From the NCBI RefSeq assembly GCF_029983815.1, contig NZ_JASBYU010000009.1, forward strand, positions 1 through 64,000: a stretch of 64,000 bases of DNA, in the 5' to 3' direction. This document shows positions 8,685 to 17,755 of this stretch, piece after piece. The notes below the pieces were generated by a model. It made no database searches and was not told the origin of the DNA. It saw nothing but the letters and a program-made list of their open reading frames with translations. Origin of the DNA: Lagierella sp. Lineage in GTDB: Bacteria > Bacillota > Clostridia > Tissierellales > Peptoniphilaceae. Numbering within the stretch: the stretch's first letter is position 1; each line of letters opens with the position of its first letter. A program made the translations under genes and the position numbers.

Positions 8685-9673
8685 TATTTAAATGACTCCA
8701 TGATATTATTGAAGTTCTCCTCCATCAAAGTTAAATAGTTGTCGCCATTCTTTTCTTGTTCATCTGTAATAAATTCTAAAGTATGGATTGGCTTTGCCTC
8801 TCCTCCAATTTCCTTAGCAATCGTCTTAGGTACCTTTCCAGAGTCCTCTCCTTCATAGAATACCGTCTTAATTCCTTCCTTCTTAGCCAAATCCACAATA
8901 TTTGCAATCGTCTTTAAATCCGGCTCAGAATCTGATGTTATATTTTCTATAGGCACTTGAACCAGATTATAGTCTTTAGCCATATAACCAAAGGCTTCAT
9001 GAGGCACTATAATATGTTTACCCTTATTTTCCTTAAAACCATCAGTGTATTTTTTATCCAATTCCTCGAGAGATTTCTTTAATGAATTATAGTTTTCTTC
9101 ATAAAAACCCCTATTCTCTGGATCTATCTTTGAAACCTCTTCAAAAATATTTTTAGCAATTACCTCATAATTTCTAATAGAAAGCCATATATGTGGATCG
9201 TATTCACCATGATTATGGTGGTGATGTCCTTCATGATTTTCTTCCTCATGGTTTTCTTCCTCATGGTCATGGTCATGTTCATCATGGTCATGATCATGGT
9301 CCTCTTCTTGTGGTTTGATAAGTTCTATATCCTTAGAAACTTCAACAATCTTTTTTTCATCCACAACTTTCTTTGCATCATCTAGCCAATCTTCAAGTTC
9401 AAGACCATTGATTAATACTAGATCTGATTCCTTAATCTTTGTTATATCTTTAAGAGAAGGCTCCCAGTCGTGAACTTCTACCCCAGCGGGAATAACAGAT
9501 TTTACATCCATCTTATCCTTAACAATTTCCTTAGTAGCAAATTCAATAGGATAAAAGGAAGTATAGACAACTTTTTTTCCCTCTTTGTTTTCGGTACTTT
9601 GGTTATTTCCAGCCTTATTTGCACAGGAAGTTATCAACAACATAACTAATAATAACGAAATAAATTTTTTCAT
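8684..9673 (-). CDS. Zinc ABC transporter substrate-binding lipoprotein (ZnuA-like)
   Basis: 329 residues with a lipobox LITSC (Cys17) and the cluster A-I metal-binding fold. The likely metal ligands include His68 in EVHDWEP, His161 in DPHIWLS and the later HEAFGYM motif. Residues about 125-156 form a long loop very rich in His, Asp and Glu, typical of zinc rather than manganese receptors and thought to capture or sense zinc. It starts 11 bases after murI, so it is probably read from the ispE-murI transcript. No Zur-type palindrome was seen in front of it. Confidence 0.9.
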   Translation of the reverse strand: MKKFISLLLVMLLITSCANKAGNNQSTENKEGKKVVYTSFYPIEFATKEIVKDKMDVKSVIPAGVEVHDWEPSLKDITKIKESDLVLINGLELEDWLDDAKKVVDEKKIVEVSKDIELIKPQEEDHDHDHDEHDHDHEEENHEEENHEGHHHHNHGEYDPHIWLSIRNYEVIAKNIFEEVSKIDPENRGFYEENYNSLKKSLEELDKKYTDGFKENKGKHIIVPHEAFGYMAKDYNLVQVPIENITSDSEPDLKTIANIVDLAKKEGIKTVFYEGEDSGKVPKTIAKEIGGEAKPIHTLEFITDEQEKNGDNYLTLMEENFNNIMESFK

Positions 9674-9684
9674 TCTTTTCCCTC

Positions 9685-10479
9685 CTAAAAATTAAAGTTA
9701 TGTACTCTTAGGACGTTTAGACTTAGGTAATCCTTAGCAAATTTTTCAAAATCACCCCTATTTCCTGAAGTGTAAATTTCTAAAGATCCTTCTTTTCTAT
9801 CGAGTTCCTCTGGAAACGACTCCAACACTTTTTTTGCCTGTTCATAGGACGGGTTGACAATTTCCTTGTCCTTACCAAAAACTTCCCTTATTTCATCCAG
9901 GATGTAGGGATAGTGGGTGCACCCTAAAATAATGGTATCATAATCAAATCCAATTGCTTTTGATCTGTATTCCCTTAAAGCCTCTAATATTAAAACATTC
10001 TTTTCTTCTGGTTTCAAATCCGATTCAATAATCGGTACTAATTTAGGGCATGCAACTCCTCTAACTTCAACACTTGGGTCTATATCGCCGATACGATGCT
10101 CGTATAATTTTCCCTCGACGGTACTTTTTGTTGCTAAAACCAAAACCTTTTTATTCTCGGTCTTTTCAATTGCTCCCTTGGCCCCAGACTCACCAATACC
10201 TATTATAGGTAGAACGGAAACTTCCCTTAATTCCTCTAGCGCCCTTGTAGATACCGTATTACAGGCAATGACAATAGCCTTTGTATCAAGGCCTTCTAAA
10301 AAAGAAACTGCCTTTTTAGACAATTCCACAATTTTTTCTTTACTCTTATCTCCATAGGGAACCCTTTTATTATCTCCGAAATATATATAGTGGCCCTTCG
10401 GTGCAATTTTAAGAAGTTCCCGCAAAACCGTCAAACCACCATACCCTGAGTCAAATATTCCTATGGATCTATCCTTCAT
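9685..10479 (-). CDS. murI: Glutamate racemase
   Basis: 264 residues. Cofactor-independent racemase that makes D-glutamate for peptidoglycan. Both catalytic cysteines are in their motifs, IACNTVSTRAL and ILGCTHYPYI, and the N-terminal GIFDSGYGGLTV is typical. An in-frame start exists upstream, but AGGAGA lies seven bases before the ATG at 10479 and the family begins at MKDRSIGIFDSG. It overlaps the 3' end of ispE by 11 bases and is followed closely by the zinc uptake genes. Confidence 0.92.
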   Translation of the reverse strand: MKDRSIGIFDSGYGGLTVLRELLKIAPKGHYIYFGDNKRVPYGDKSKEKIVELSKKAVSFLEGLDTKAIVIACNTVSTRALEELREVSVLPIIGIGESGAKGAIEKTENKKVLVLATKSTVEGKLYEHRIGDIDPSVEVRGVACPKLVPIIESDLKPEEKNVLILEALREYRSKAIGFDYDTIILGCTHYPYILDEIREVFGKDKEIVNPSYEQAKKVLESFPEELDRKEGSLEIYTSGNRGDFEKFAKDYLSLNVLRVHNFNF

Positions 10480-11317
10480 TACTTCTCCTAATAGTTCTCG
10501 TGTTATAAACATACTTATACCTATCTTTTAATATTTCAAATGCCTTTTTCGACATTTTCTCATCATCAAAAATTCCAAACACAGTCGCTCCCGAACCAGA
10601 CATAAGTGCAACCTTACTATTTAAACTATACAGCTTTTCGATAATCTTTTTAATTTCTGGGCATACCGTGGAAGAGACCTCTGTCATGGAATTAAAAAAC
10701 AAGTCCTTGTCAATTTCCCCACTCTCAAGGGATTCCAATAGGATATCCATTTTTCTATTTTTTGCAAAAGCCACCTTAGAATATACAAATGGAGTAGAAA
10801 TCCTGCAACCACTGTTAACTATCACTATAGGTAAACCCTGTAGAGAAGTCATCTTCTCAAAGTCAAAACCTCTGCCCCTAGCTCTTAGGGTGTCCTCTTC
10901 AAAGAAAAACGGTATATCTGAACCAATTTCCCCACCTAATCGTTGTAGCTGTTCCTTAGATAATCCTAGTTTCCAAAGCCTGTTAAGTCCCTCCATCATC
11001 GATGCACAGTTGGAACTTCCTCCTCCCATACCCGCAGCTATAGGCAAGTTCTTCTTGACCTTGACCGCTATACCTGGATTACCACTATAAAGACCCTTTA
11101 GTTTTTCCCAAGCTTTATAGATTAAATTATCTTCCCCCTTTGGAAAATCCACCAGATCACATTGGATTTCCAATTCCTTTCCAAAGGTTTTTTCTATATC
11201 CAATTCATCATATATATCAACAAATTGCATAATAGTATCTATATTATGATATCCATCTTCCCTTTTGTTTAAAACTTCCAAAGAGAGATTAATCTTTCCA
11301 TATGATTTAAATTTCAT
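10469..11317 (-). CDS. ispE: 4-diphosphocytidyl-2-C-methyl-D-erythritol kinase
   Basis: 282-residue GHMP kinase. It phosphorylates CDP-methylerythritol in the non-mevalonate isoprenoid pathway, which feeds undecaprenyl phosphate and hence cell-wall synthesis. The ATP-binding motif PIAAGMGGGSSN and the C-terminal MSGSGATVFGIF are clear. It follows veg, as in Bacillus, though a terminator lies between the two. It overlaps murI, so it heads the ispE-murI-znu group. Confidence 0.93.
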   Translation of the reverse strand: MKFKSYGKINLSLEVLNKREDGYHNIDTIMQFVDIYDELDIEKTFGKELEIQCDLVDFPKGEDNLIYKAWEKLKGLYSGNPGIAVKVKKNLPIAAGMGGGSSNCASMMEGLNRLWKLGLSKEQLQRLGGEIGSDIPFFFEEDTLRARGRGFDFEKMTSLQGLPIVIVNSGCRISTPFVYSKVAFAKNRKMDILLESLESGEIDKDLFFNSMTEVSSTVCPEIKKIIEKLYSLNSKVALMSGSGATVFGIFDDEKMSKKAFEILKDRYKYVYNTRTIRRSNEG

Positions 11318-11347
11318 TATATTTCTCCATTATTGCAAATCCGGTAA

Positions 11348-11373
11348 AAAAAAACGACTTAAAGTCGTTTTTT
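11348..11373 (-). terminator. Terminator between veg and ispE
   Basis: AAACGACTT / AAGTCGTTT hairpin flanked by runs of A and T. On the minus strand it ends in nine T. It separates veg from ispE, possibly allowing partial read-through. Confidence 0.8.
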
Positions 11374-11381
11374 AATATATC

Positions 11382-11621
11382 TTAACATAATTGCAACTTA
11401 ACAGTTGATGTGAGCAAATCTGAATAAGTAAATGAAATTGTCCTCTCTTGCTCAAAATCGTTAGTTATTTTGATTGTGAATAAACTAGGAAACACATTTT
11501 CTATAACCCCTGTCTTGGTTATAATCTTGTTCCGTCCCTTATCGGCTTTTACAACTACCCTCTTTCCGATATTCTCTTCAACTTGATTCTTCAAGACTTC
11601 CAAACTCATATACTTAGACAA
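11382..11621 (-). CDS. veg: Veg family protein
   Basis: 79 residues. It matches the small Veg family in length and in the patterns MSLEVLKNQVEENIGKRV and TISFTYSDLLT. In Bacillus subtilis Veg is abundant and stimulates biofilm matrix gene expression, and its gene lies near rnmV, ksgA and ispE as it does here. The start is TTG at 11621 with AGGAGGG six bases upstream. The protein has a small beta-barrel-like, charged composition, and its molecular role is not settled. Confidence 0.88.
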   Translation of the reverse strand: MSKYMSLEVLKNQVEENIGKRVVVKADKGRNKIITKTGVIENVFPSLFTIKITNDFEQERTISFTYSDLLTSTVKLQLC

Positions 11622-11661
11622 TATTATCCCTCCTAGGCATAAATCCTATATATTCTAGTCT

Positions 11662-11690
11662 ATTTTAACATATATGATCATTAAAGTCAA
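11662..11690 (-). promoter_or_regulatory. Strong veg promoter
   Basis: TTGACT (11685-11690), a 17-base spacer and TAAAAT (11662-11667), about 40 bases before the start codon. Bacillus veg also has one of the strongest vegetative promoters known. Confidence 0.75.
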
Positions 11691-11765
11691 CTATGCTTTG
11701 CCATTGTACGATAATATTTAAAAAAAGTCAACACTTTTTGAATAGCAAAAGGCTAAAGCCTTAAG

Positions 11766-12041
11766 CTATTTCAATTCTATTTTTAACCCTCTTGCAAAAC
11801 CCTCTGCAACATAATCGACTATAGCCTCTTCATAGGTATCCTTTATATCTTCGTAGATTAAAAATTTAATACCAGAGTCTTCCATTTCCGCATCTCTATC
11901 GGTTTTTTCACTTGGTATCAAAGTAAATATATAATCACAGCAGGTTTTTGCTCCTATTTCAAATCTTAAATATTCTTTACCAGTACTTTCTAATAACCTC
12001 TTCAATTCATTAACTGCAGCATCTTTAACTGTAACTTTCAT
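11766..12041 (-). CDS. IscA/HesB-like protein lacking the C-terminal cysteines
   Basis: 91 residues resembling A-type Fe-S carriers: an N-terminal VTVKDAAVNELKRLLE helix and a central cysteine pair (Cys34-Cys35) where IscA has its first cluster ligand. The usual C-terminal CGCG-type motif is absent, and the protein ends GFARGLKIELK. It may therefore bind metal differently or have another job. Related small HesB-like proteins, some of them selenoproteins, are common in clostridia. It is divergent from a DUF1858 gene whose product also carries a CxxC pair. Confidence 0.6.
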   Translation of the reverse strand: MKVTVKDAAVNELKRLLESTGKEYLRFEIGAKTCCDYIFTLIPSEKTDRDAEMEDSGIKFLIYEDIKDTYEEAIVDYVAEGFARGLKIELK

Positions 12042-12147
12042 TTTTTCTCTCCTCTTATAATAGATTTAACAAGTATAGAACATACTATGTAATTAGCTTT
12101 GAATTTCCTTCCCAATTGTACTATTATATAGACAGGAGGTTATTGCC

Positions 12148-12330
12148 ATGATAACTAAAGATATGTTAATCAACAATATAATAAAATCCTATCCTGACGC
12201 AGTAGACATCCTCATAGATAATGGAATGCCATGTATTGGATGTCCTTCCAGTCAAATGGAGTCCCTTGAGGAAGCCGCACTGGTTCATGGCTTGGATATT
12301 GACAAGTTAATAAGGGAATTAAACGCTTAG
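12148..12330 (+). CDS. DUF1858 domain protein
   Basis: 60 residues, the whole being a DUF1858 domain with the motif GMPCIGCPSS (Cys29, Cys32). The domain also forms the N-terminus of ScdA/RIC iron-sulfur repair proteins and is often found near hybrid-cluster or redox proteins. A role in Fe-S or nitrosative stress metabolism is suggested but unproven. The start is ATG with ACAGGAGG upstream. A hairpin terminator follows. Confidence 0.75.
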   Translation: MITKDMLINNIIKSYPDAVDILIDNGMPCIGCPSSQMESLEEAALVHGLDIDKLIRELNA

Positions 12331-12355
12331 GCGTTCCCTTTACATATAAGATACT

Positions 12356-12387
12356 AAAAGGAGATTTATATAAACCTCCTTTTTTTG
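12356..12387 (+). terminator. Terminator after the DUF1858 gene
   Basis: AAAGGAG / CTCCTTT stem followed by seven T on the plus strand. Confidence 0.7.
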
Positions 12388-12468
12388 TACTTTACTTTTA
12401 TCTAATAACCGATATTTAAGATTTAACTGTGATATAAAACTTAAACTCAAATTTTTAAATACTTTGTT

Positions 12469-12702
12469 TTATTCTAGCTCCAATAATTTTTTCAACTTAG
12501 GTTCATCAAAACCCACTACTTCTTCTTCGCCAACTATGATAACAGGTACCCCCATATGGCCCATTTTCATAAGCTCCATTCTAGCATCTGTATCAGTTGA
12601 TATATTTTTTTCAGTAAATTCAATGTCATTACTCTTTAAAAAGTCCTTTGCTGCAACACAATAAGGACAAGTGTTACTTGAATAAACAACTACGTTTTCC
12701 AT
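12469..12702 (-). CDS. Glutaredoxin-like protein
   Basis: 77 residues with the thioredoxin-fold redox motif CPYC (Cys12-Cys15), the cis-Pro segment GVPVIIV and the C-terminal VGFDEPKL. Size and sequence fit the NrdH / short glutaredoxin class that reduces disulfides with electrons from thioredoxin reductase or glutathione. It lies 45 bases downstream of rsmA on the same strand and could share that transcript. No ribonucleotide reductase gene is nearby, so NrdH is not asserted. Confidence 0.82.
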   Translation of the reverse strand: MENVVVYSSNTCPYCVAAKDFLKSNDIEFTEKNISTDTDARMELMKMGHMGVPVIIVGEEEVVGFDEPKLKKLLELE

Positions 12703-12746
12703 ATCTATCTCCTTTCTACTCTTACATAAATATACCCAGAGAATTT

Positions 12747-13610
12747 TTATTTAATCATATTTTCATATTTTTTTGTAATATTGATAAAATCTTCCAAATC
12801 CAGATTTTCAGCCCTTAAATTTGTGGAAAGATTTAGTTCTTCCAATATGTTCCTAAGGTCTTTCTTGTCTATGTTGACAAAACCTGAACTAAGTGAATTC
12901 ATAATGTTTTTTCTTCTTTTTGTAAATCCAGATTTAATAAATTTAAATAACAAGTCCTCATCAATATCTCTATCTGCTTTTGTCAATTCCAAATATAAAA
13001 TGGCAGAATCTACATTTGGACTTGGCATAAAGACACTTCGTGGAACCTTCATCAAAATTTCAGATCTAGCATTATATTTTAAAAACAAAGTAAGTGACCC
13101 ATAGTCCTTATTGTCCTTATTGGCAGTTGCCCTGTCTGCTACCTCCTCTTGAACCATAACGGTTATTGTAGAAAAGTAATCTTTATACTCAATTATTCTT
13201 TCAAGTATTGGAGTGGTTATATAGTATGGCAAATTGGCAACTACTTTAAACTTTTTACCCATTGCCTCATTTTCCCAAAGGCTATGCAAGTTGGTTTTTA
13301 AAAAATCCTCATTCAAAATTTTAACATTATTAAAATCCCTTAGGGTATAGTCCAAAACCTCCATTAAGCGATGGTCTTTTTCAATGGAAATAACCTTTTT
13401 TGCATTTAATGCCAATTCCTCAGTCAAAGTTCCAAAGCCTGGACCAATTTCAAGGACGATATCTTCCTTATCAATATTGGATTTCGATACAATATTTCTA
13501 ACAATATTTCCATCTACCAAAAAATTTTGACCTAGACTCTTAGAGAAGGAAAAGTCAAACTTTTTTAACACTTGAGCTAAGTATGAACTCCTATATAATC
13601 TATTTTCCAT
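12747..13610 (-). CDS. rsmA: 16S rRNA dimethyladenosine transferase RsmA (KsgA)
   Basis: 287 residues. It dimethylates two adjacent adenosines near the 3' end of 16S rRNA, a late step and checkpoint of 30S assembly. The SAM-binding motif [12 protein letters not shown] and catalytic [10 protein letters not shown] are intact. The ATG overlaps the end of rnmV by 11 bases, reproducing the conserved rnmV-ksgA pair of Firmicutes. Confidence 0.94.
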   Translation of the reverse strand: MENRLYRSSYLAQVLKKFDFSFSKSLGQNFLVDGNIVRNIVSKSNIDKEDIVLEIGPGFGTLTEELALNAKKVISIEKDHRLMEVLDYTLRDFNNVKILNEDFLKTNLHSLWENEAMGKKFKVVANLPYYITTPILERIIEYKDYFSTITVMVQEEVADRATANKDNKDYGSLTLFLKYNARSEILMKVPRSVFMPSPNVDSAILYLELTKADRDIDEDLLFKFIKSGFTKRRKNIMNSLSSGFVNIDKKDLRNILEELNLSTNLRAENLDLEDFINITKKYENMIK

Positions 13611-14136
13611 GATACTTTAAAATAGCCTCCTCCAATAGTTTTCTATCTATATTGTAATTGTTTAATCTTTTTAAAAATTGCTTGCCATTTGCATATCCTA
13701 TGGAGAAGTACTCACCAATATACACCCGTAATTCCTTCGACCCAAAACCAGTCAGACCATAGTCTATAAGGTCTTGATAGGAAAATTCATCCCTTGGTTT
13801 TTCATAGCTTGCCTTTGCAGTTTTTAAAGCATATAAAATATCCTTAGGGGAAGCATTCTCTATTCCAATATCATCTTTTTTAATAGCTCTCCTCTGAGGT
13901 AGGTAGGCATTTTTAACTCCGGGGATTCTTTTGTTTATAATCTTTCTTATCCTTTCACCAGCATAGTCTGGATCAGTTAACACAATAACGCCCTTTTTTT
14001 CATAAGCCTTTTTAATTCTTCTAAAAAGGTCCTTGGGAAAGTGGTATCCGCCAGTAGCGATTATCTCACAGTCAACCGCTCTTTTAACTGCAGCGATATC
14101 ATCCTTTCCCTCAACTACGATAACCTCTCTAATCAT
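13600..14136 (-). CDS. rnmV: Ribonuclease M5
   Basis: 178 residues with an N-terminal Toprim domain (IVVEGKDDIAAVKRAV, then LTDPDYAGERIRK). RNase M5 makes the final cuts that mature 5S rRNA in Gram-positive bacteria. It overlaps tatD by eight bases and rsmA by 11, a conserved metG-tatD-rnmV-rsmA order. Confidence 0.92.
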   Translation of the reverse strand: MIREVIVVEGKDDIAAVKRAVDCEIIATGGYHFPKDLFRRIKKAYEKKGVIVLTDPDYAGERIRKIINKRIPGVKNAYLPQRRAIKKDDIGIENASPKDILYALKTAKASYEKPRDEFSYQDLIDYGLTGFGSKELRVYIGEYFSIGYANGKQFLKRLNNYNIDRKLLEEAILKYHGK

Positions 14137-14917
14137 TAAACACCAAACCCTTTAAAGAGAATAGCTCCATGGTGTTCTTTCTACTATTTTCTATGATATC
14201 GTCCAAAAAGACGCCCTTTAAAACAGCCAATTTTTCCGCAACATGGATTACATTTGTAGGATCGTTCCTTTTTCCCCTCTTTGGCTCTGGAGACAAGTAA
14301 GGTGAGTCCGTTTCTATTAAAAGCCTATCAAGAGGGATTTCCTTTGCCATCTGTCTGACATTTACAGCATTTTTAAAAGTTACAGGCCCTGCAATGGAAA
14401 TATAAAATCCTAGGTCCATAAATCTTTCTGCCATCTCAATGGATCCAGTATAGCAGTGCATAACCCCCTTTACCTTATCCTTAAATTCATTTAAAATCTC
14501 AAAGGTGTCGCCCATAGCCTCCCTTGTATGAATTATTACTGGCAAATCCAGTTCTGATGCAAGCATCAACTGTTTTTTAAAAATCTTTTTTTGAATTTCC
14601 CTAGGACTATTATCGTAATAATAATCCAATCCTATTTCACCAATTGCCACTACTTTTTCAGACTTTGAAAGCTCTTTTAGTTTATCTAAGTCCCCTTCTT
14701 TGTAGGTCTCAGCGTCATGGGGATGAATTCCAATAGCAGCAAAGATATTGGGATATTTTTGTGAAAGTTTTACAACCCTTTCACTACTTGCCATATCAGA
14801 ACTAGGGTTTATAACATAGGCTATGTTCTTTTTCTTAAGCTCCTCTAACAATTCATCTCTATCTTCATTAAATTTCTCGTCATCTAAATGGGCATGACTG
14901 TCAATTATAGATTTCAT
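14129..14917 (-). CDS. TatD family metal-dependent hydrolase
   Basis: 262 residues of the amidohydrolase-fold TatD family with metal ligands in DSHAHLDDE, IHTREA, MHCYTGS and ETDSPYL. Members are 3'-5' DNA/RNA exonucleases or related phosphodiesterases. The Firmicute version next to metG is usually called YabD. Its start overlaps the last base of metG, so it is cotranslated. The true substrate is not predicted by sequence. Confidence 0.88.
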   Translation of the reverse strand: MKSIIDSHAHLDDEKFNEDRDELLEELKKKNIAYVINPSSDMASSERVVKLSQKYPNIFAAIGIHPHDAETYKEGDLDKLKELSKSEKVVAIGEIGLDYYYDNSPREIQKKIFKKQLMLASELDLPVIIHTREAMGDTFEILNEFKDKVKGVMHCYTGSIEMAERFMDLGFYISIAGPVTFKNAVNVRQMAKEIPLDRLLIETDSPYLSPEPKRGKRNDPTNVIHVAEKLAVLKGVFLDDIIENSRKNTMELFSLKGLVFND

Positions 14918-16854
14918 TAGGATATTTCCGCTCCATCTTCAATATCATCCAAGGTAGAAAGTAAAGTTAAATCATCTTTAAAGTCGGCAGCAAGAAGCAT
15001 CCCTTTCGATTCAACGCCCCTTAACTTAACTGGCTTTAAATTTGTGCAAACAACCACTTTTTTACCTATAAGAGAATCTGGCTTATACCATTTTTTGATT
15101 CCCGATACTATCTGTCTTTCCTCAGAACCTATTTTAACCTTGAAAACCAATAGTTTATCGGCATTTGGATGAGGCTTTGCCTCTATTATCTTGCCGACCT
15201 TCAATTCCACCTTATCAAAATCATCTATCTCTATTTCAGGCTTACCACTTGTCTTTTGAGCTGCTTTCTTTTCCTTTTTTCTTGTATCAATAAGCTTTTG
15301 GTTCTCTTCAGTAAGCCTCTTAATTTCCTTTTGAATATCCAATCGTGGGAATAGATTTTCTGTCTTTTTAACCTTTGTTCCTACCTTTGTAAGACCAAAT
15401 TGGGAGGCTTCTTCCCAACTTATCTCTTCTTGTCCAATCTGTTCTTTTATCTTATATGAAGTATCCGTTAAGAAAGGATGAATTAAAATGTTAACAATTC
15501 TCAAACAGTCCATTAAATTATAAAGAACTGTGGATAATCTATCCTTGTCTTCATTTTTACCCAATACCCAAGGTTCTGTCTCGTCAATATACTTATTGGT
15601 TCGTCTAATCAACTTCCATATGGCTTCCAAAGCAGAACTAAAGGCCATCTTTTCAACATATCTATCTACATCAGCTACGGTGCTAACTGCAATTTGAATA
15701 AGATCATTATCGATTTCTTCCTTTTCGATTGGTTGTGGAATTTCACCACCAAAATACTTTTCTACCATGGTGACAGTTCTAGATACTAAATTTCCCAAAT
15801 CATTGGTCAAATCCGAATTTATACGTTGTAGGAATTTTTCATTTGTATAATTTCCATCATTTCCAAAAACAAACTCCCTCAATATGAAATATTTCAAAGC
15901 ATCCTTACCATAAAGGTCGATAATCGGCTCTGGATACACAATATTTCCCTTGGATTTACTCATCTTATCATCATCAAAGAGTATCCAGCCATGGGCCATA
16001 ATGGACTTTGGAAGTTCTAAACCTAAAGCCATCAGTAAAGCTGGCCATATTATAGCATGGAATCTAACAATTTCCTTTCCCACCAAGTGTACATCAGCTG
16101 GCCAATACCTATTAAATTTCTCCTCATCTTGTCCATATCCAATACCAGTTAAATAACAGGTTAATGCGTCAATCCAAACATAAATTACATGCTTATCATC
16201 AAAGGGAACTGGTACACCCCAATCAAAGGAAGTTCTAGTTACAGATAAATCTTCAAGTCCCTCCTTCAAGAAATTGTTAAGCATTTCATTTCTTCTGGAA
16301 TCTGGTTTTAGAAACTCTGGATTATCTTCATATAATTGAATTATCTTATCAGTATACTTTGATAACCTAAAGAAATAGGTCTCTTCTTCATGGTATTCAA
16401 CCGGTCTACCACAGTCAGGACATTTTCCCTCCACCAGCTGGGCTTCAGTCCAGAAAGCTTCACATGGCACACAATAATTTCCCTTATATACAGATTTATA
16501 AATTTCGCCCTTGTCATAAAGCTCTTGAAATACCTTTTGTACATTTTTTTCGTGTTCCTTAGAACTAGACCTAACAAAAGCATCATAATCAATATCCAGT
16601 TTCCTCCACAATTCCTTTGCCGATTCCACAATCGGATCGATGTATTCAAGGGGTGTTATACCCGATTCATTTGCCTTTTCCAGTAGCTTTTGACCATGTT
16701 CATCGGTTCCAGTAGTAAAATGTACATCATATCCCTGCATCTTTTTAATCTTTTTTAAAGTATCTGCAATTATGGTAGTGTAGGTATGACCAACATGCAA
16801 ATTATCACTGGGATAATAGATTGGCGTAGTTAAATAGTAACTTTTCTTTTTCAT
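14917..16854 (-). CDS. metG: Methionyl-tRNA synthetase
   Basis: 645 residues. Class I synthetase with the HIGH-type motif in PSDNLHVGHTYTT, a zinc knuckle (CVPCEAFW and CPDCGRP), the KMSKS loop in DDDKMSKSKGN, and a C-terminal tRNA-binding (EMAP/Trbp111) domain from about residue 545. An in-frame upstream start exists, but TGGAGGG precedes the ATG at 16854. A T-box leader with an AUG specifier candidate controls it. It leads the metG-tatD-rnmV-rsmA operon. Confidence 0.95.
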   Translation of the reverse strand: MKKKSYYLTTPIYYPSDNLHVGHTYTTIIADTLKKIKKMQGYDVHFTTGTDEHGQKLLEKANESGITPLEYIDPIVESAKELWRKLDIDYDAFVRSSSKEHEKNVQKVFQELYDKGEIYKSVYKGNYCVPCEAFWTEAQLVEGKCPDCGRPVEYHEEETYFFRLSKYTDKIIQLYEDNPEFLKPDSRRNEMLNNFLKEGLEDLSVTRTSFDWGVPVPFDDKHVIYVWIDALTCYLTGIGYGQDEEKFNRYWPADVHLVGKEIVRFHAIIWPALLMALGLELPKSIMAHGWILFDDDKMSKSKGNIVYPEPIIDLYGKDALKYFILREFVFGNDGNYTNEKFLQRINSDLTNDLGNLVSRTVTMVEKYFGGEIPQPIEKEEIDNDLIQIAVSTVADVDRYVEKMAFSSALEAIWKLIRRTNKYIDETEPWVLGKNEDKDRLSTVLYNLMDCLRIVNILIHPFLTDTSYKIKEQIGQEEISWEEASQFGLTKVGTKVKKTENLFPRLDIQKEIKRLTEENQKLIDTRKKEKKAAQKTSGKPEIEIDDFDKVELKVGKIIEAKPHPNADKLLVFKVKIGSEERQIVSGIKKWYKPDSLIGKKVVVCTNLKPVKLRGVESKGMLLAADFKDDLTLLSTLDDIEDGAEIS

Positions 16855-16904
16855 ATTCCCTCCAAAAATCAAGCCATGAAAGACTTCAGTATTTTCTAAT
16901 ACAA

Positions 16905-17092
16905 TAAAAAAATCTCCGTCTCATACATAGAGACGAAGTCATTCGTGGTACCACTCTAATTCGACTATAAATAGTCCTCAATAGTTTAAAACTCATAGGC
17001 CATTTCCCCTTCTATCTCCTCTGTCTTTCACCAACCGACAGCTCTCTGAGCTCGAATCAAAGGTTTCTCCTAATCACAGTTTCTATTCAATT
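16905..17092 (-). promoter_or_regulatory. Methionine T-box riboswitch upstream of metG
   Basis: The minus strand carries the T-box core TGGTACCACG (16944-16953), which reads uncharged tRNA acceptor ends, and the AGAGAG and GGTTGGTG elements typical of Stem I (around 17031-17046). Near the 3' side of Stem I an ATG at 17001-17003 fits a Met specifier codon. A terminator hairpin, CTTCGTCTC / GAGACGGAG with seven T (16905-16939), closes the leader. Uncharged tRNA-Met should stabilise the antiterminator and allow metG transcription. Confidence 0.92.
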
Positions 17093-17098
17093 GCTTCT

Positions 17099-17127
17099 AT
17101 TCTACAATAAAACCCTAGCTTTTTCAA
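17099..17127 (-). promoter_or_regulatory. Promoter of the metG T-box transcript
   Basis: TTGAAA (17122-17127), a 17-base spacer and TAGAAT (17099-17104), placed just ahead of the T-box leader. Confidence 0.75.
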
Positions 17128-17161
17128 CCTTATATTCAAAACTCAACAAAATCAACGGTAA

Positions 17162-17196
17162 AAAACATCGCTACAGTAATACTGTAACGATGTTTT
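17162..17196 (-). terminator. Terminator after the ECF S gene
   Basis: AAAACATCG / CGATGTTTT outer stem with an inner ACAG / CTGT stem. The minus strand continues with T residues. Confidence 0.82.
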
Positions 17197-17229
17197 AAGG
17201 AAATTTATGAAGTGTGATTGTGAATGTAA

Positions 17230-17736
17230 TTATCTTTCCAACTTTTGTTGCAATGACTCTAGGTTCAAGGTCTTTGTTACTACTAAAAACAACGCCATCC
17301 CAAAAACCCCTTGAATAGCATCTGCAGGTATGGAAGCAAGTCCAACCATCACAGTTCCCGAAAAGAACATATTGGCTAAATAGTATCCAAATACCATTAT
17401 TAACTCACTTATTACCAGTGCTAAAATAGTAGTTTTGTTTAAACCCTTTGCTATCCTTTGACTATAGCCAACACAAAATCCCATTGCCCCTTTAATCACC
17501 AGACTAAATAGCGCATAGTGGGAGTAACCTCCAATTATGTCCGCTAGAGCCGAGCCTATTCCCCCGGATATCATTCCAACGTATGGTCCGAATAAGAAAG
17601 AACTCAAATTGATAATTCCGTCACCTAGATTCAGATAACCACCGGACTTAGGAGAAGGAATACGGATTAAGATTGTTCCTATAGCAACAAGGGCAATCAT
17701 TAAACCAGTATAAACTAAAGTCCTAGACTTATTCAT
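17230..17736 (-). CDS. ECF transporter S component, probably for vitamin B6
   Basis: 168-residue membrane protein of the ECF S-component family marked by GYLNLGDGIINLSSFLFGP and GSALADIIGGYSHYALFSLVIKG. It would bind a vitamin and use a shared ECF ATPase module encoded elsewhere. It is divergent from a MocR-type regulator of the PdxR kind, and PdxR-linked S components (PdxU types) are predicted vitamin B6 carriers. The B6 assignment rests on that pairing only. Thiamin or pyrimidine precursors remain possible. ATG at 17736 with GAGGTGAT upstream. Confidence 0.7.
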   Translation of the reverse strand: MNKSRTLVYTGLMIALVAIGTILIRIPSPKSGGYLNLGDGIINLSSFLFGPYVGMISGGIGSALADIIGGYSHYALFSLVIKGAMGFCVGYSQRIAKGLNKTTILALVISELIMVFGYYLANMFFSGTVMVGLASIPADAIQGVFGMALFLVVTKTLNLESLQQKLER

Positions 17737-17755
17737 ATAATCACCTCGAGATAAT

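Noticed and set aside
9191..9385. Plus-strand ORF rich in Met and Val
   Set aside because: It is the antisense of the His-rich loop of the zinc-binding protein and has no ribosome site.
11734..11771. Nested stem after the IscA-like gene as a terminator
   Set aside because: AATAGC/GCTATT with inner AAGGCT/AGCCTT is present, but no T-run follows on the minus strand.
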